Below, in pieces: positions 1 through 11,384 of a DNA stretch of 64,000 nucleotides (positions are counted from its first letter, which is position 1; every line of letters begins with the position of its first letter). A model generated the notes under the pieces. That model saw nothing but the letters and a program-made list of their open reading frames with translations. It was not told the origin of the DNA and did no database searches. Position numbers and translations under genes: made by a program. This DNA is from Marasmius tenuissimus (Eukaryota > Basidiomycota > Agaricomycetes > Agaricales > Marasmiaceae), in the NCBI GenBank assembly GCA_029532415.1, contig JAQOTA010000047.1, positions 2,356,001 through 2,420,000 on the forward strand, given 5' to 3'.

Positions 1-163
1 CCTATCAATTTGTCTCAAACCATCACCATCGTGCCGCCCTCCAGAGTCAAAAACATATTAGTGCGTCTTTACAAACCCCTTCTAGCCACTCAGGCACTTA
101 ACCAAGCTATCGCGCTTCATCGATTACCTCTAGCTGCAACTTACTCGACTCAGTTTAACGCCC

Positions 164-1826
164 ATGGAACATCAGTGCGAGGACTGTAAATTCGATATCG
201 AGTGCTCGCGCACAAAAATCCACGGACCTCTCGATGCCTTGTATCAACATCACCTTCGAAATAACGGCTATCCTCCACTAGATCAGGCCAACACTCGTAG
301 CTGGATTGGATGCAGCAAAAGCACAATCAAGGCTTATCCACAGTACAATCGCACGCCTCCAAACGGTCATTGCATCGTTAGAAGGGGAGGACTCCCGAAT
401 TACAGATATAATTGCGAGATACAGAACAATCATTCGCCCAGTTTACAAACTCCCGCCAGAACTACTTGCAAAAATCTTCCTCTTATCACTCGAACCCCCA
501 GTAGTCCTGGAGAGTGCCATCGCCCGTACACATCCACCCCATTCGTTAGATACCTCAAAACTTCCCTGGCTCCTAGGATATGTGTGCAAGCTGTGGCGGC
601 GCGTCGCCCTTGCGACTCCTGGTCTCTGGGCATCCGTATATTTTTCCTTTCGGGGCGGCGATGTAACCACCGCAGCTTCCCAAATTCATGCACATCGCCT
701 ACGTCTGCAACTGCAACGTTCTGCGAATCATCCACTAACCGTCATCACATCCACACCTTTGGGCCTCCCCCCCATCGTCACCACTCCTATGGTGGTTCTT
801 CTCACTTCTCATACAAATCATATAAAGCATTTGCGTATTGACCTGGACGGCAATAACATCCCAATCACCCACCTTTCTCAGGGCCTTTTCCAAGCACTCG
901 AAACGCTAGATATTCGAATTATCGTACGCCGATCATCTTCCACGTTGGGGACCAACTCCGCCACCCTAGACTTTGCTGAGTTTGCTTCGCGTCTGAACAC
1001 ACTCATCTTGTCAGGGGATTTGAGTTACCTGAGACTCAAATTTCCCATCCTCCAGATCACCAGGTTCCACTGGTGCGACGACGAAAGTCCAACCAACTCA
1101 TTGCTCTCACATCTACGCAGTTTTCTTAGCAGCCTCTACAACCTCCAGAATTGTCGATTGTCATTTCATCCCCAAACGATAGCATCCTACCGTGCCACTC
1201 CTGTAGTCCCCGCGTTCGTTTTCAATACGATATCGAAGTTGACGTTTCCTCGCCTACAAGAATTGGAGCTAACATGCTCGACGTCAGAAAAGCCTGGTCC
1301 CAACAGGGGGATCTTGACCTGGATAACATCCTCCAACCTCACCTCTATGACTCTCTTTGCGTCAGGACAGGACCCGGCAATCTTCTCTACCCTCTTTCCG
1401 GACCCCCAGAGAATCGTCTACCTCGTCATACACCAAGTCGAAATGTCAGCAAGCAAGTTCACAGACGTTGTATCTAAGCTCACTTCATTGCAAACTCTCG
1501 GATTTGGGGTAGGGAATGGGATCACGGACGAATATATTTCCCCTCTGCAACTCACCCTTCACGAGTCCGAAACGTTTTGGGTCGCTCCAAAACTTCGGCG
1601 GCTATCTTTGCTCGCCACTCCCGATTTAATGTCCTTGTATTCCAACGAGAAAATTGTTGGGGTCTTGGAAACCAGGCGGCGGGAAGTCTCTGCTTCATCG
1701 GGGAACGCACAACTCGTTTCAGTTGTTCTCGATAGGAATGTTACGGACTGGTCGGCTGAGGAAAGGCTGAACCGTCTGATCAGCAATGGGTTGCGAGTAC
1801 AGGTGACGGAGGGAACAAGGAAGTAG
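164..1826 (+). CDS. F-box / LRR-like protein with apparent N-terminal frameshift
   Basis: Probably a substrate adaptor of an SCF ubiquitin ligase, inferred from an F-box core LPPELLAKIF followed by CKLWRRVALATPGLWASV, the usual order in mushroom F-box proteins, and then a long leucine-rich C-terminal part. The first in-frame ATG is at 164 and gives an N-terminus with the pair CEDC, matching the CxxC start of other F-box genes in this window. The F-box itself lies in a different frame that is open from 282 to the TAG at 1824-1826. The two frames join naturally near 293-297 (ANT, then LVAGLDAAK) if one base is skipped, and no GT-AG intron fits there. So this is either a real +1 frameshift or a base-calling error. 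The coiled-coil segment before the F-box (ARLQTVIASLEGE) is normal for the family. Downstream of the junction the reading frame is clean, so function may be intact. Confidence 0.75.
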
Positions 1827-2298
1827 TTCATGCTCTTGGCTCTGGAACAAAGGTTGCAGAACACGACGGTGTTTTCCGAATATTTCTTCGCGAATGAAAG
1901 GAACCCAAAATATTGTATTGTATCCTATGTATATCGTGTATATCAATCCAAGTAGGTACTGTCTTCATTACTACTCCAATGACTAGGACACACCATTGAC
2001 CAGCAACGAGCATCTAAACTTGGAATCGGGTCAGGGTCTACATACTCTATCTACAAAGATACATAGTGTAAATATACAAGCCCGAAGGCGCGGAGAACTA
2101 TAGTAACTACAAAAAAAATTAGAGCCCTCATCGGAGAAGCTAATGCACGATGCCGGCAACCGAGAATGAACAAGTAATGATACAAAAGGAAGCACATGTA
2201 GCTACAAAAATCGCAAAGGATGAACGGAAGGTGAGAGGACGTGAAAAACCATGGCGCAACGTCAATATTTATGCAAGAAAGAAGACCTCGAAAAAATT
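1827..2298. other. Intergenic gap, no gene seen
   Basis: This AT-richer stretch separates two convergent F-box genes and must hold both 3' ends. I see no open reading frame with recognisable similarity, no repeat and no RNA gene. Confidence 0.5.
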
Positions 2299-3678
2299 CT
2301 AGAACAGCGTCTGGACCTCTCGATCATTCACAATGAAGACCCGGTTGGGGCCACGTCGGTTGACGATCCTCGCCGCCAGCTCGGGCCTGGAGGACCTCTC
2401 CAGTTCCTCCCCCCATTCCGGTTTCACGTCGAGAGTGAGACTCTCCAACTGGGGAATCCCGACGACGGGAGAATGAATGAACGCCGATCTCTGACGCAAG
2501 AAATCTTTGAGGTGCGATTTATCAACAGGTTCTATCGTCATTCGTCGGAGGGTACCCAAAGGAAGCGTCGCATGTTGATCCTCGAACAGAGCTGGGTCGC
2601 CCAGGGCGGCGTACATGGTCTCGTTGGCATTGAGCAAGGTCAGCTCTTCGAGCGAATAGAGTTCCGAGAACCATGTCGTACCGTCGTTGTCGTACGGAAG
2701 GGGCACCAGCACTTTGTCCTTAGGATTGGAAAGCACGCGGTGGAGGAAGCCGTTTCCGAAGCTGTGATAAAACCAGAACGAGTCGAGGACGAGATGCGTG
2801 ACCTGAGCGAGAGGCCAGCTCTTCAGGGTTTCGAGGAGGTGTCGACGCTCAGTGACCATGTCCTCCGGAATACCGTCTACCAGTGACAATGTTCTGAGGG
2901 CCGGGAAGTGGAGAAACGTGGTGGCTCGTCGGACGTCTTCGATCCCTTTGAATCCAAAAGTGAATTCGCGCACGTTGGGGAACGTCATGGGCTCTAGCTC
3001 GAGTGATGAAGAGGGAAGAGCATGTGCGAGTTCCAAAACGACAAGGGTCTCCCAATGAGATGATAGGAACCCTTGGAGTTGGTGTAGAGTTGGGGTGGCA
3101 GCCGCGTTGTCTTCAGCAGGTCGGTACGGGATGCCATCCAAGAGTGGGACATCGAGGTCTTCAAATCGTATCGCCAGGTCCTGCAAGACAGGCATCCGAA
3201 TGTGATTGTCGTGAAGTAGGCGGGCCAGCACCTGATAGTCTTGCCAACGGCAGGTTTCGATAACGAGGGATCTCAACCGAGGCGCGTGTTGGCAGATTTG
3301 TTCTACGAGCATTTCCAAATACTGTGGCATCATCTCCGTCATCTCCAAGAGCCTGCCATCGGCGTGATCGACCCCGGAGCTATCCCCAACCAAGTTGATG
3401 GTCAGGTCTATGAGCATCGAGCCTGACCGGTCGAAAAACGGTATCTGGGACCAGAGGTCTCCGGGGGTGACGTCCGAACTGCGTTCCTGGGCCAGGTTGA
3501 GTCGTGCGGTGGTGGGAAGCCCGAGGCAGATTGTGGTCCACAAAGCAGGGGTCCCCAGTGCGACCTCCCAGAACGGCGGGCCGGCAAGCATCATTTGAAT
3601 GAAGTCATGGCTATCCTGAACCTGCAGATGCATCATGATCTCCGAGCGAATTTCGGGCGGCAGTTGTTCTAGCCTCAT
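2299..3678 (-). CDS. F-box family protein
   Basis: Predicted F-box protein: it starts MRLEQLPPEIRSEIMMHLQV, an F-box first helix, and continues with the PFWEVALGTPALWTTI motif that ends the F-box in this family. The remaining roughly 400 residues are leucine-rich and LRR-like, ending IVNDREVQTLF. The start is taken at 3678 because it is the first ATG next to the F-box. The frame stays open further upstream only through non-ATG codons and crosses a good intron (donor GTGAGT near 3764, branch-like GCTAATG, acceptor CCTCCAG near 3713), which would be a 5'-UTR intron. A single uninterrupted coding exon is unusual for the window but common in these expanded families. Substrate unknown. Confidence 0.8.
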   Translation of the reverse strand: MRLEQLPPEIRSEIMMHLQVQDSHDFIQMMLAGPPFWEVALGTPALWTTICLGLPTTARLNLAQERSSDVTPGDLWSQIPFFDRSGSMLIDLTINLVGDSSGVDHADGRLLEMTEMMPQYLEMLVEQICQHAPRLRSLVIETCRWQDYQVLARLLHDNHIRMPVLQDLAIRFEDLDVPLLDGIPYRPAEDNAAATPTLHQLQGFLSSHWETLVVLELAHALPSSSLELEPMTFPNVREFTFGFKGIEDVRRATTFLHFPALRTLSLVDGIPEDMVTERRHLLETLKSWPLAQVTHLVLDSFWFYHSFGNGFLHRVLSNPKDKVLVPLPYDNDGTTWFSELYSLEELTLLNANETMYAALGDPALFEDQHATLPLGTLRRMTIEPVDKSHLKDFLRQRSAFIHSPVVGIPQLESLTLDVKPEWGEELERSSRPELAARIVNRRGPNRVFIVNDREVQTLF

Positions 3679-5323
3679 GGTTGGAAAGAGAGCGTTCGAA
3701 GGACGTGTACTGGAGGCGAACATCAGCCAGTGAGCATTAGCAATGACTCTGAGGGGGTACTCACATCCGTGAAAGGAACGTTGTGGCTTGAACAACTCCA
3801 GGCGTTCAAGTTGGTAGGAGAGAAATTAGAGAAGATAAAAGTTGGAGAATTGCACATCTTGTTTGCTATCCGGTCGAACTAAATAGCTGCCACCAGCCAC
3901 AGTTCAAGCGTCGACTGTGATTGTACCGTGACTTTCGAGTGACTGCCTCTATGTGCTGCTGTTTAGAATTTGCGCTGAGGAAACAAAAGACACGAAAGTG
4001 ACTCACCTTCAGTCTGGCCGACGCGTCATCCTCTTTGACCGACTACTCTTTCCAAATCTAGCATCTCTATCCGGGGCCTCCAGCAGTGAAAGATCACGTA
4101 GAGGATTCCCAGGCCACATTGGTAACTGAGAAATCCGAGGGCGGCATATGGAGGAATATGAGATGGGGGTGGACTGTCAAGTGCAGTTGACAGTCGTCGT
4201 GAAAGAGACGAGTGTGACAAAGGAACGACGCGAGCAGTGGAAAATACAAGGTACTCTCCCAAAGGAGCTGCCTCATGTGAGTTACGGGTAGGTATCTCAC
4301 GCCGTGATCTTCGACGCGTCTTCCTTAGCTCTCGCGTACCTCTGAGCCTGACAAAAGAGTCCCTTGGGTCAGCTCGAGCTATCCACTGCCAAAAAACTGA
4401 AATTTGGTGATTTCTTACGTTTCACGTTCGCAAGTTCCACATGTATTGCCACAATTCTCTTCCCTCTTCTGGGGATTATTTGAATTTCACGCGTCCCGGG
4501 AACTCGATGAGACAATAGACTGGGCTGCTCGGAGGCCAGGAAGCGTGAACCAGCCACCCATCTATCCAAATCTATTCAATAATGGGCTTAGCTATCAGGT
4601 TGAAAAAAAGAGATTATGCGATGCGATGCTAACCTTTCCATTCCGAGTACAAGGAGCACTGAACGGCTAAAATTGAGCTTGAAGACTGCCTCTTCGCATT
4701 TTACTGCTCCCCACATCTAGCTAAGACGAATTTTTTTCCTAAGTAGCAAAGCGACCTACGGGGAAATGCACACTTCCAGCCCAAAAAGAGACTCCTGGTA
4801 AAAACAACGGCAAAACTGATCAGATCACCTGCCACATTCAGCCTGTCAGTACCGTTCCCTGGTTCAAACCTGCCAAGTTTGGGTGATTTTCGGATAGAAA
4901 GTAACGCGTTTTTGTGACGGGTCCATACGGTCAACCTGCATAGCAGATTCATCGCGGTGAACAAAGGAAGCTCGAACCGGAGATAATAGCGACGTAGTAC
5001 GCACATTCGGGCCACATTTACGACATTCGGGCCATCTAATTTATCAAGATTCGTTTGGATGAAAGCTTGAGGACCGAGGTCGAGGTGGTGGTTTGGAGAC
5101 AGGCGCGGGAATCCGGCTAGCGCCCGTATACGTCATGGGCGCTTATTCATTTTCTTTTACCCGCAGTTTCTCTGTGCACCACGAAAGCATAGAAAGTCAG
5201 ATGTCATATTTTTACATGGGTAACTGTGCGTACATAATTCTTTGATACATAACTCAATAGTCAGGATACACAAAGCCTCAGCCTACTTATACTGTCGTGA
5301 CAAGAAAATCGGAATGAAAATCA
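3679..5323. other. 1.6-kb intergenic region
   Basis: It holds the promoter and probable 5'-UTR intron of the leftward F-box gene ending at 3678. I found no coding sequence of recognisable type on either strand. A short direct repeat of CATTCGGGCCA occurs twice at about 5006-5034. Candidate ORFs of 66-104 codons here have no family features. Confidence 0.4.
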
Positions 5324-6991
5324 TTATTTACGAATGGCGATGGAGGTAGAGCAACCCTCGACGCAAACCACATGACGCTCTCCCGTTTCGTTTCGAGCAG
5401 GCGCATTCTTCATCTTGCGGATAGCTTCACCGAGCTGTTTCTTCCCATCCTCTCTCCACACCAAACACCCACAGATGATATGCCCATTTGCCAACCAACG
5501 CCGCAAAGCAGGGAACCGCGGTGGATGAATCACGTCAAAGGTACCCTTTACCTCGTCGTACTGATAAGGTCTATTGAAGAGAACCCTCACAAGAGACCGA
5601 TTTGGGTACCACGTTACGAACGTCTCCAACGACCTGAACTCGGTGAAGAACATCGACGCAATGGGGACCGGTGCCCAATCCACGCGTTCCTTCCTACTCT
5701 TCCCAAGCAGGTAAGCCAAGTTCTCCCTCGTCTCGTAGAAGATCCCATGGACGATCTTCAAATACGTTACTTGAGCCAAAGGCCAACGTTTGATCATCGT
5801 CTCGTACATCTTCATGAAATCCCGTCGAATATCGTCAGGCGTGCCCGAATGCTTGTAGTTGGTCTGAAAGACACCTGCGCTGTTCCACTTGTCTTCGATG
5901 CTCAAGCTCTTGAGGCTCGGGAGGTTGAGCTGTTTGGCGAGACACGTGATATGCATTGGGTCGAAGACACCGAGGGACAGGGTGTACACGTTTGGCAGAG
6001 TGATCGCTTCCTTCTGGCCGCTATATGGAAAGAAGTCGGGGAACAGCTCCAAGGTATGAAGGGTCTTCTCATTGGCCATCAACACGGCTACAAAGCCCTG
6101 GTACCCAGGCTCGATGGCTCCCTTCAGGGACAAAACGGCGAGTTGGCTGGGGATGAACGATGAGGGCCGGATGGGGATCGAGTCGAGAAGTACGGATTTC
6201 AGGGATGGGAACCGGGTGATACTGTACTGGCCAAGGGTGAGCGACGAATGAAGGGGCGCAAAGAGTGGGTTCTCTACGCCGTTTAGCTGCTTGAACGGGA
6301 TCGCGTCGAATTCTGGACCAGCGGCGGTGCATGTCACGTCAATGCGTTCGAGCATTGGAAAAATGACTGTCCTCCGAGAGAGAAAGGCGAGGATAGCGTC
6401 GGTATGGGACCAAAGGGAACATCGAATGGTCAATTGCCGGACTCTGCCAAACCCCCTCTCATGGAGTATCCACATGAGGGTATGGAGATGTCCGGGATGG
6501 ATGACCCTTCCCAAAACGTAGCACTGGTTCGGCGTCTGCCCCTCAAAGCAGAGTGCCAGGGAGATAGGTCGAGAACCTGCGAGGCGGAGGATGGTGCGAA
6601 CCCCAGGCCACAAATTGTAACGAATGGCGCCGCGCTTTGTGCGGACTGGTCGAGCCGCCCGCATGTTGAATGTCGTGTGATCTATTAGAATGTAGGTCCA
6701 GAGATCAGGCGTCTTGCTCAAGAGCAAACGCAAAGCGCGGCATGTCCAGTAGAGCCCAAAGAGAGCATCTGAGCGGTTCGTGATGGCGATGAGTTCTTTG
6801 CAGATCCTGAGCTTCAGTTCGTTGGGAAGTCCAAGGAGAGGAGATTTGGGGAAGAGAGAAGATGATGCGACAGCCATGAAAGCTAAAAAGGATTGCTTGT
6901 CAGGGACGGTAGGGAGCGAGGATGGAGCTGACGCGCCAGAGTTGGTAGAGTGAAGGAGAGTGAACAAGTTGAACAAGCTGGATTGGACCAT
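5324..6991 (-). CDS. F-box family protein, divergent
   Basis: Single-exon gene of about 555 residues. The F-box region is LLGLPNELKLRICKELIAI, then LYWTCRALRLLLSKTPDLW, followed by a long region with repeated leucine patterns (for example LERIDVTC and LPSLKSLSIED), typical of F-box proteins with irregular LRRs. The ATG at 6991 is the most upstream in frame; an ATG at 6877 also precedes the F-box and could be used. The C-terminus has a basic segment (REDGKKQLGEAIRKMKN). It resembles the F-box gene at 2299-3678 in layout but is not a close paralog. Likely role is substrate recognition in an SCF complex, by family inference. Confidence 0.75.
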   Translation of the reverse strand: MVQSSLFNLFTLLHSTNSGASAPSSLPTVPDKQSFLAFMAVASSSLFPKSPLLGLPNELKLRICKELIAITNRSDALFGLYWTCRALRLLLSKTPDLWTYILIDHTTFNMRAARPVRTKRGAIRYNLWPGVRTILRLAGSRPISLALCFEGQTPNQCYVLGRVIHPGHLHTLMWILHERGFGRVRQLTIRCSLWSHTDAILAFLSRRTVIFPMLERIDVTCTAAGPEFDAIPFKQLNGVENPLFAPLHSSLTLGQYSITRFPSLKSVLLDSIPIRPSSFIPSQLAVLSLKGAIEPGYQGFVAVLMANEKTLHTLELFPDFFPYSGQKEAITLPNVYTLSLGVFDPMHITCLAKQLNLPSLKSLSIEDKWNSAGVFQTNYKHSGTPDDIRRDFMKMYETMIKRWPLAQVTYLKIVHGIFYETRENLAYLLGKSRKERVDWAPVPIASMFFTEFRSLETFVTWYPNRSLVRVLFNRPYQYDEVKGTFDVIHPPRFPALRRWLANGHIICGCLVWREDGKKQLGEAIRKMKNAPARNETGERHVVCVEGCSTSIAIRK

Positions 6992-7057
6992 CTTTATACC
7001 CAACAACTTCGAAGTCACGTTCTGGTGGTCCCTCCTTCTCTCACAGAGCGCAAACAA

Positions 7058-7989
7058 AGTGCTTCCCTGACGCTCAGGCCTGCGAGATTATCCAATCAAA
7101 CAATAAACCGCCCAACTTGGAGATAATGCCTGACAATAGCTCTCCTTCGTTCAAATGCATGCGACGTGGCGCCTCTTTCACGTTGCCTCGACCTGAACAT
7201 GAATGGTCTATATGTCACCGATAGTTTGACTTGCGACTTGAGCAGCCCGTTCAGATCCTGAGGAAAAGCACGTTAGCAATAGTTCAGCATGGCAAAAAGA
7301 GTCGTAACGCACCAGTCGGCTCTAGAATGGAGGTTCGAAACGACCTTCAGACCTGCAGCCACTCCTCACTGGAGGCTCGTGCAAAGGTGAGGCCTTCAAT
7401 TCCATGGATGAAAAAGGACTCAAGATTGGAATGGTGTCTTCTCGCCAAAATCTATCGGTAGATTCTCGTCAACATTACACCACAACATATCATACTAAAC
7501 GTCCTTACCAACCTCTTCAAAGGAGAGCTTCAATTTCCAGCGTCGGATATCCGCCTCAAATTCTAAGTCTGTCGCATAGGTGTATTCTGAATCCCCAGAA
7601 AGATGTACGTCGATCTCCGGGTCAGGATTTGGAGGATTGTTGACATTATCTGAGATTGACTTTGAGCAGTGAGGACACGTAAGTCGTGGCCTCATGTTGA
7701 ATCCAGAAAGAGTATCGCATAGTGAGTGCTGTCCTAGGATCTTCGTGCATTAGCGGTTACTCCAAGTACTGAAACGTTTGAAGAATTGCCCAGGATAAGA
7801 GGGGAAGAGGGCCTCGATAACGACCTAGTAGTAGGAAGGAAAGAGTAAATTTTTGGCGCCCGCCATGGGCGGCATCATTCGAAATGGATATTTATTCTCA
7901 GGCGTCGGACCGTAGTACGGCCGCGAAAGTGTATTCTTGACGCTTCAGGAATTAGAGCTTAGAGCTTGATAGAAAACCAGTAGCTGCCA
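7058..7989. other. Intergenic region around the small CxxC ORF
   Basis: Apart from the small CxxC reading frame at 7420-7695 I see no supportable gene. The left part should contain the promoter of the F-box gene that starts at 6991. Confidence 0.4.
7420..7695 (-). CDS. Possible small CxxC protein or F-box N-terminal relic
   Basis: A short ATG-started exon (7695 downward) encodes MRPRLTCPHCSKSISD and then an acidic, proline-rich stretch. The CPHC pair resembles the CxxC motif opening the F-box proteins at 164, 14657 and 18339. A plausible donor (GTAAGG after codon 60) and acceptor (CCGATAG) would join it to a short second exon with a stop at 7420-7422, giving a protein of about 70 residues. 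It could be a real small gene, or the detached N-terminus of a lost F-box gene. No function is proposed. Confidence 0.3.
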
Positions 7990-9470
7990 ATGGTTCGTGT
8001 CAAACTACTCTTTTAATATTTGGTACCCTCTCCTGACTTTCAGTTGCTCTCACAGCCCAAGTCGAGAACTTTCATTTCTCTTCTCCCAAACGAAATTCTG
8101 ATTAAAATCATCGATATATGCGTCGCAGAAGGTCGTGTCTGTCTTGAAAAAGACCGCCGAGAATATCGGACCGAATCACCCCAGAACAACATTGTCAGAT
8201 CTCCATAGATTTTGAGCCAAGTTTGTTCATGTTAGAGAAACTTGACCCTGGCCCTTCCTCACATTTGGACCATCATCAACCTAAATCTTAGGAGAGACGA
8301 CGACGCGTGGAGTCTGCTGCATTTGAAGAGTTTCTTGCAACTGGAACGGTGCCAGGACCAGCCACTCACCATCTTTTGGAACGGATGGATTCTGCCGCAT
8401 CACGACCAAGCTGTCGGACTCGCATGCGCCAAGTCAGCACAATGGCGTAAAGCAGATTTCGAGGGGTACCTATCCAGCTATGTCGACCTGGCAAAGCATG
8501 AAATGAACTTCCCCGAGCTTTCTTCCCTCAGTTTACATATGTGTGACGACCTGGAGTGTGGGAAACTGCATACCATCATCCCCGAATCCATACGAGACGC
8601 AAAAAAGCTCCGTCACCTCACCCTTTCTGGAGATTCCCAAGGCTGTCGCTTCCTTTCGGCGCTTCCGTGGAGCCAGATCACCCATTTCACTGCAGAACGT
8701 CTTGACGACCGCTCATGGTCCAGATTACCCGTACGCTTTTCATTATACTACGTCCTCCCTCTCATGCTGAACATGCAGTATTGCTCGCTGGAGGTCTGTG
8801 AGGAGTGGAATCCTTTCGAATGAACTCACATCGTCCTATCTCACCTCCACACCTTGATCTTGACCCCTGGAGATGCTGTCACTGCAGACTTACACCTCTT
8901 CAATGCTCTCACATTGCCCGCTAATGCGACACCCTGAGCCCTCGTAGCTTACGTACATTCCTTGATCGTTCTCAATTCCAACCGGAGGAGTTCGGAATCA
9001 TGTCTGGCTATATGTCGCCGCAATCGCTGGCCACTCTCCTCAGTCATGAGCGGCTACAAAGTGTCCGAGCTCTTAAGCTCTGCGGGAGTGTCGATAGTAG
9101 TCGCTCGCCGGATCTGATTCCGAAGAAAGCAGTCATCCGGTTTCTCCGATATCCCTCTCCGACAGGCGAGACGACTCAGACTGTTGTCCTGCCCAACCTC
9201 ACTTCTCTCACCTTCATCAGAGCACAATTCGACGACGAGGAAGACGTCAATGCGCTGATGGATATGCTTTCCTCGCGCAGGAATATCGATCACCTCCCCA
9301 GCACTGTCGCTCGCCTACAGGAGCTCATCATTCACTAGGGTCACCGGGGTAAGAAGCGCTTCGCATTCGAAGGTGAAGTCGATCAGGCGCTCTTTGAAAA
9401 GCTCTGTGGGGATGGGCTTGTATTCACGGAGGTGAGGGACGATCAACGAGGTTGGATAGTACGGAATTAG
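7990..9470 (+). pseudogene. Decayed F-box gene (tandem copy 1)
   Basis: Clearly homologous along its whole length to the copy at 9854-11318. It keeps FISLLPNEILIKIIDICV (F-box), RNLTLALPHIWTIINLNLR, LERCQDQPLTIFWNGW and the C-terminal VARLQELIIH. It is broken by TAG at 8206-8208 and 8233-8235, where the sister copy has TGG (Trp). TGA at 8821-8823, a frameshift plus rearranged stretch near 8920-9000, and TAG at 9336-9338 follow. The ATG at 7990 is followed by a donor-like GT and an acceptor just before the F-box, matching the tiny first exon of the sister copy. The final conserved block ends with the TAG at 9468-9470. No functional product is expected. Confidence 0.8.
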
Positions 9471-9853
9471 AGGGTTGTGATACACTTTTTACTCGACGTT
9501 GTACTGTACGCGACGGTGATACTCTCCCTCTTCCGACCCAAGTAGTGGAAGATACTTGTAATAAACATGTTACATCTCAGGACATCCCTTCGTATTCATA
9601 CATGGAAGATGCGGAGTGTCGCGTCGTGAGCGATATCGAGGCAGCCTCCTGAACCCTTGGGACGGAGAAGAACTGAGGAACTCTCTGAGCTGGCAACGAC
9701 GAGAATTGTTCTATAAGGCTTAGATTGCTATGGAAGTTTCTTCCTAGGCACTGTATCGGATGATGCCAATTTTGTAGCTAGCCGGCGTTTCTTCCGAACG
9801 ACCAACTTCTTCAAGTATCAGAAATCAAAGTTGTGTACTATCAGTATAACACA
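9471..9853. other. Spacer between tandem F-box relics
   Basis: No coding sequence of recognisable type is visible. It holds the region upstream of the second tandem copy. Confidence 0.4.
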
Positions 9854-11318
9854 ATGACAGTGGTACGTTTACAAAAACATCTTTGCTCTCCTTGCATTCT
9901 CTTGACCTCGGGCTGTTGATTCGCAGGCCGACCCCATAGATTTCATTTCTCGTCTCCCCAACGAGATTTTGATCAAGATTGTCGAGATATGCGTCGAAGA
10001 AGGTCAAAGGTGTTTAGATCAGGATGAAATCAGCAGAGATTATCCGTCAGAGTCGCCCTAGAGCGATCCTACCAGATCTCCATGGATCCTGAGCCAAGTT
10101 TGTTCACGCTGGAGAAACTTGACCTTGTCCCTTTCTCACATCTGGACCTTCATCAACTTGAATCTCCGAAAAAGTGACGAAGGGTGGAACGGCCTGCATT
10201 CACAAACTGCCTTGCAACTGGAACGGTGTCGAGACCAGCCACTCACCGTCTTTTGGAATGGATGGAGTGTGCCAGATATCGACAACCAAGCTCTCGGACT
10301 TACATGCGCCAAGTCAGCTCAATGGCGTAGAGCAGACCTTAGCGGGAAGCTCTCCAGTTTTGTCGACTGCTCGGCGTATGAAATGACTTTCCCCGAACTC
10401 ATCTCTCTTGGTTTATATCTCAACGACGACATAGAGGGCGGGGAACCTCAGATCATTCCCGATTCCCTAATAAACGCCAGGAAGCTCTATGAGCTCACCC
10501 TTTCTGGAGACTGTGAGGCCTTTCGCCTTTTTTCTGCGCTTCCATGGGGGTAGATTACCCACTTTACGGTGGAAAATCTCGCCCAGGACCCATACTGGTT
10601 CAACGATAATGTTGCTGATTGCGTCTTATCCGAAACTCTTTCCCGCCTAACGAACATACAACATTGCTCGCTGGAGGTCTATCAGGATTTTCCCAACTTC
10701 TCAGGGAGTATCGTCCTCTCTCACCTCCATACGTTAGTTTTGACCCCTGGAGATGTCCCTATTAACGCTTCGTCACTAGCGTTCAACGCTCTCACATTGC
10801 CGGCTCTTCGAAAATTACAAATCGAATGCGATTTCCCAGGCCCTCACGGCCTATTCAGACTCCTTAATCGCTCCCGATGCCAACTGGAAGAATTTGAATT
10901 CGTCCATGGCTGTATCGCGCGAGCCACTCTCCTCAGTCACGAGAAACTACAGAGCGTACGAGCTCTCAAACTACCCGGATATGTTGGCAGTTACTCGGAG
11001 GACTTGATGGACTCCATCGAGGCTCTTCAATATCCCTCGCCAGGAGAAGAGACGCCACAAAGCATTGTCTTGCCCAATCTTGTATCCCTCACCTTCACCA
11101 GAGCAGAATTCGACGACGGGGTTGAAGAGGCCAATGCACTGGTGCGTATGGTCTCCTCGCGCAGGAACGTTGATCATCTTCCCAGCACCGTGGCTCGCCT
11201 ACAGGAGCTCATAATCCAAGACGAAACTCCCTTCTCGATTCAGGACGAAGCCACCCGAGCTCAGTTTGGAAAGCTTTGTGACGAGGGGCTTGAATCCATG
11301 GAAGTGCGGGATTGTTGA
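9854..11318 (+). pseudogene. F-box gene with two nonsense codons (tandem copy 2)
   Basis: A nearly intact F-box gene. Exon 1 is only ATG ACA GTG (9854-9862). A 64-bp intron follows (GTACGT to TTCGCAG, 9863-9926), then an exon from 9927 reading DPIDFISRLPNEILIKIVEI. That frame runs to the TGA at 11316-11318 and is interrupted only by TAG at 10059-10061 and TAG at 10551-10553. At both places the sister copy (7990-9470) has CAG (Gln), so each stop fits a single C-to-T change. The C-terminal half shows the usual leucine-rich pattern. It is either a young pseudogene or an unusual readthrough gene; I favour pseudogene. Confidence 0.75.
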
Positions 11319-11384
11319 CTACTAGAAATTGAAACATGCTTTGTCATTGACTACGCCCTACACACTACATCATTCTCTCCTCCC

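Noticed and set aside
2251..2886. 211-codon plus-strand ORF
   Set aside because: Antisense shadow of the F-box gene at 2299-3678.
5372..6163. 263-codon plus-strand ORF
   Set aside because: Antisense shadow of the F-box gene at 5324-6991; no family features.
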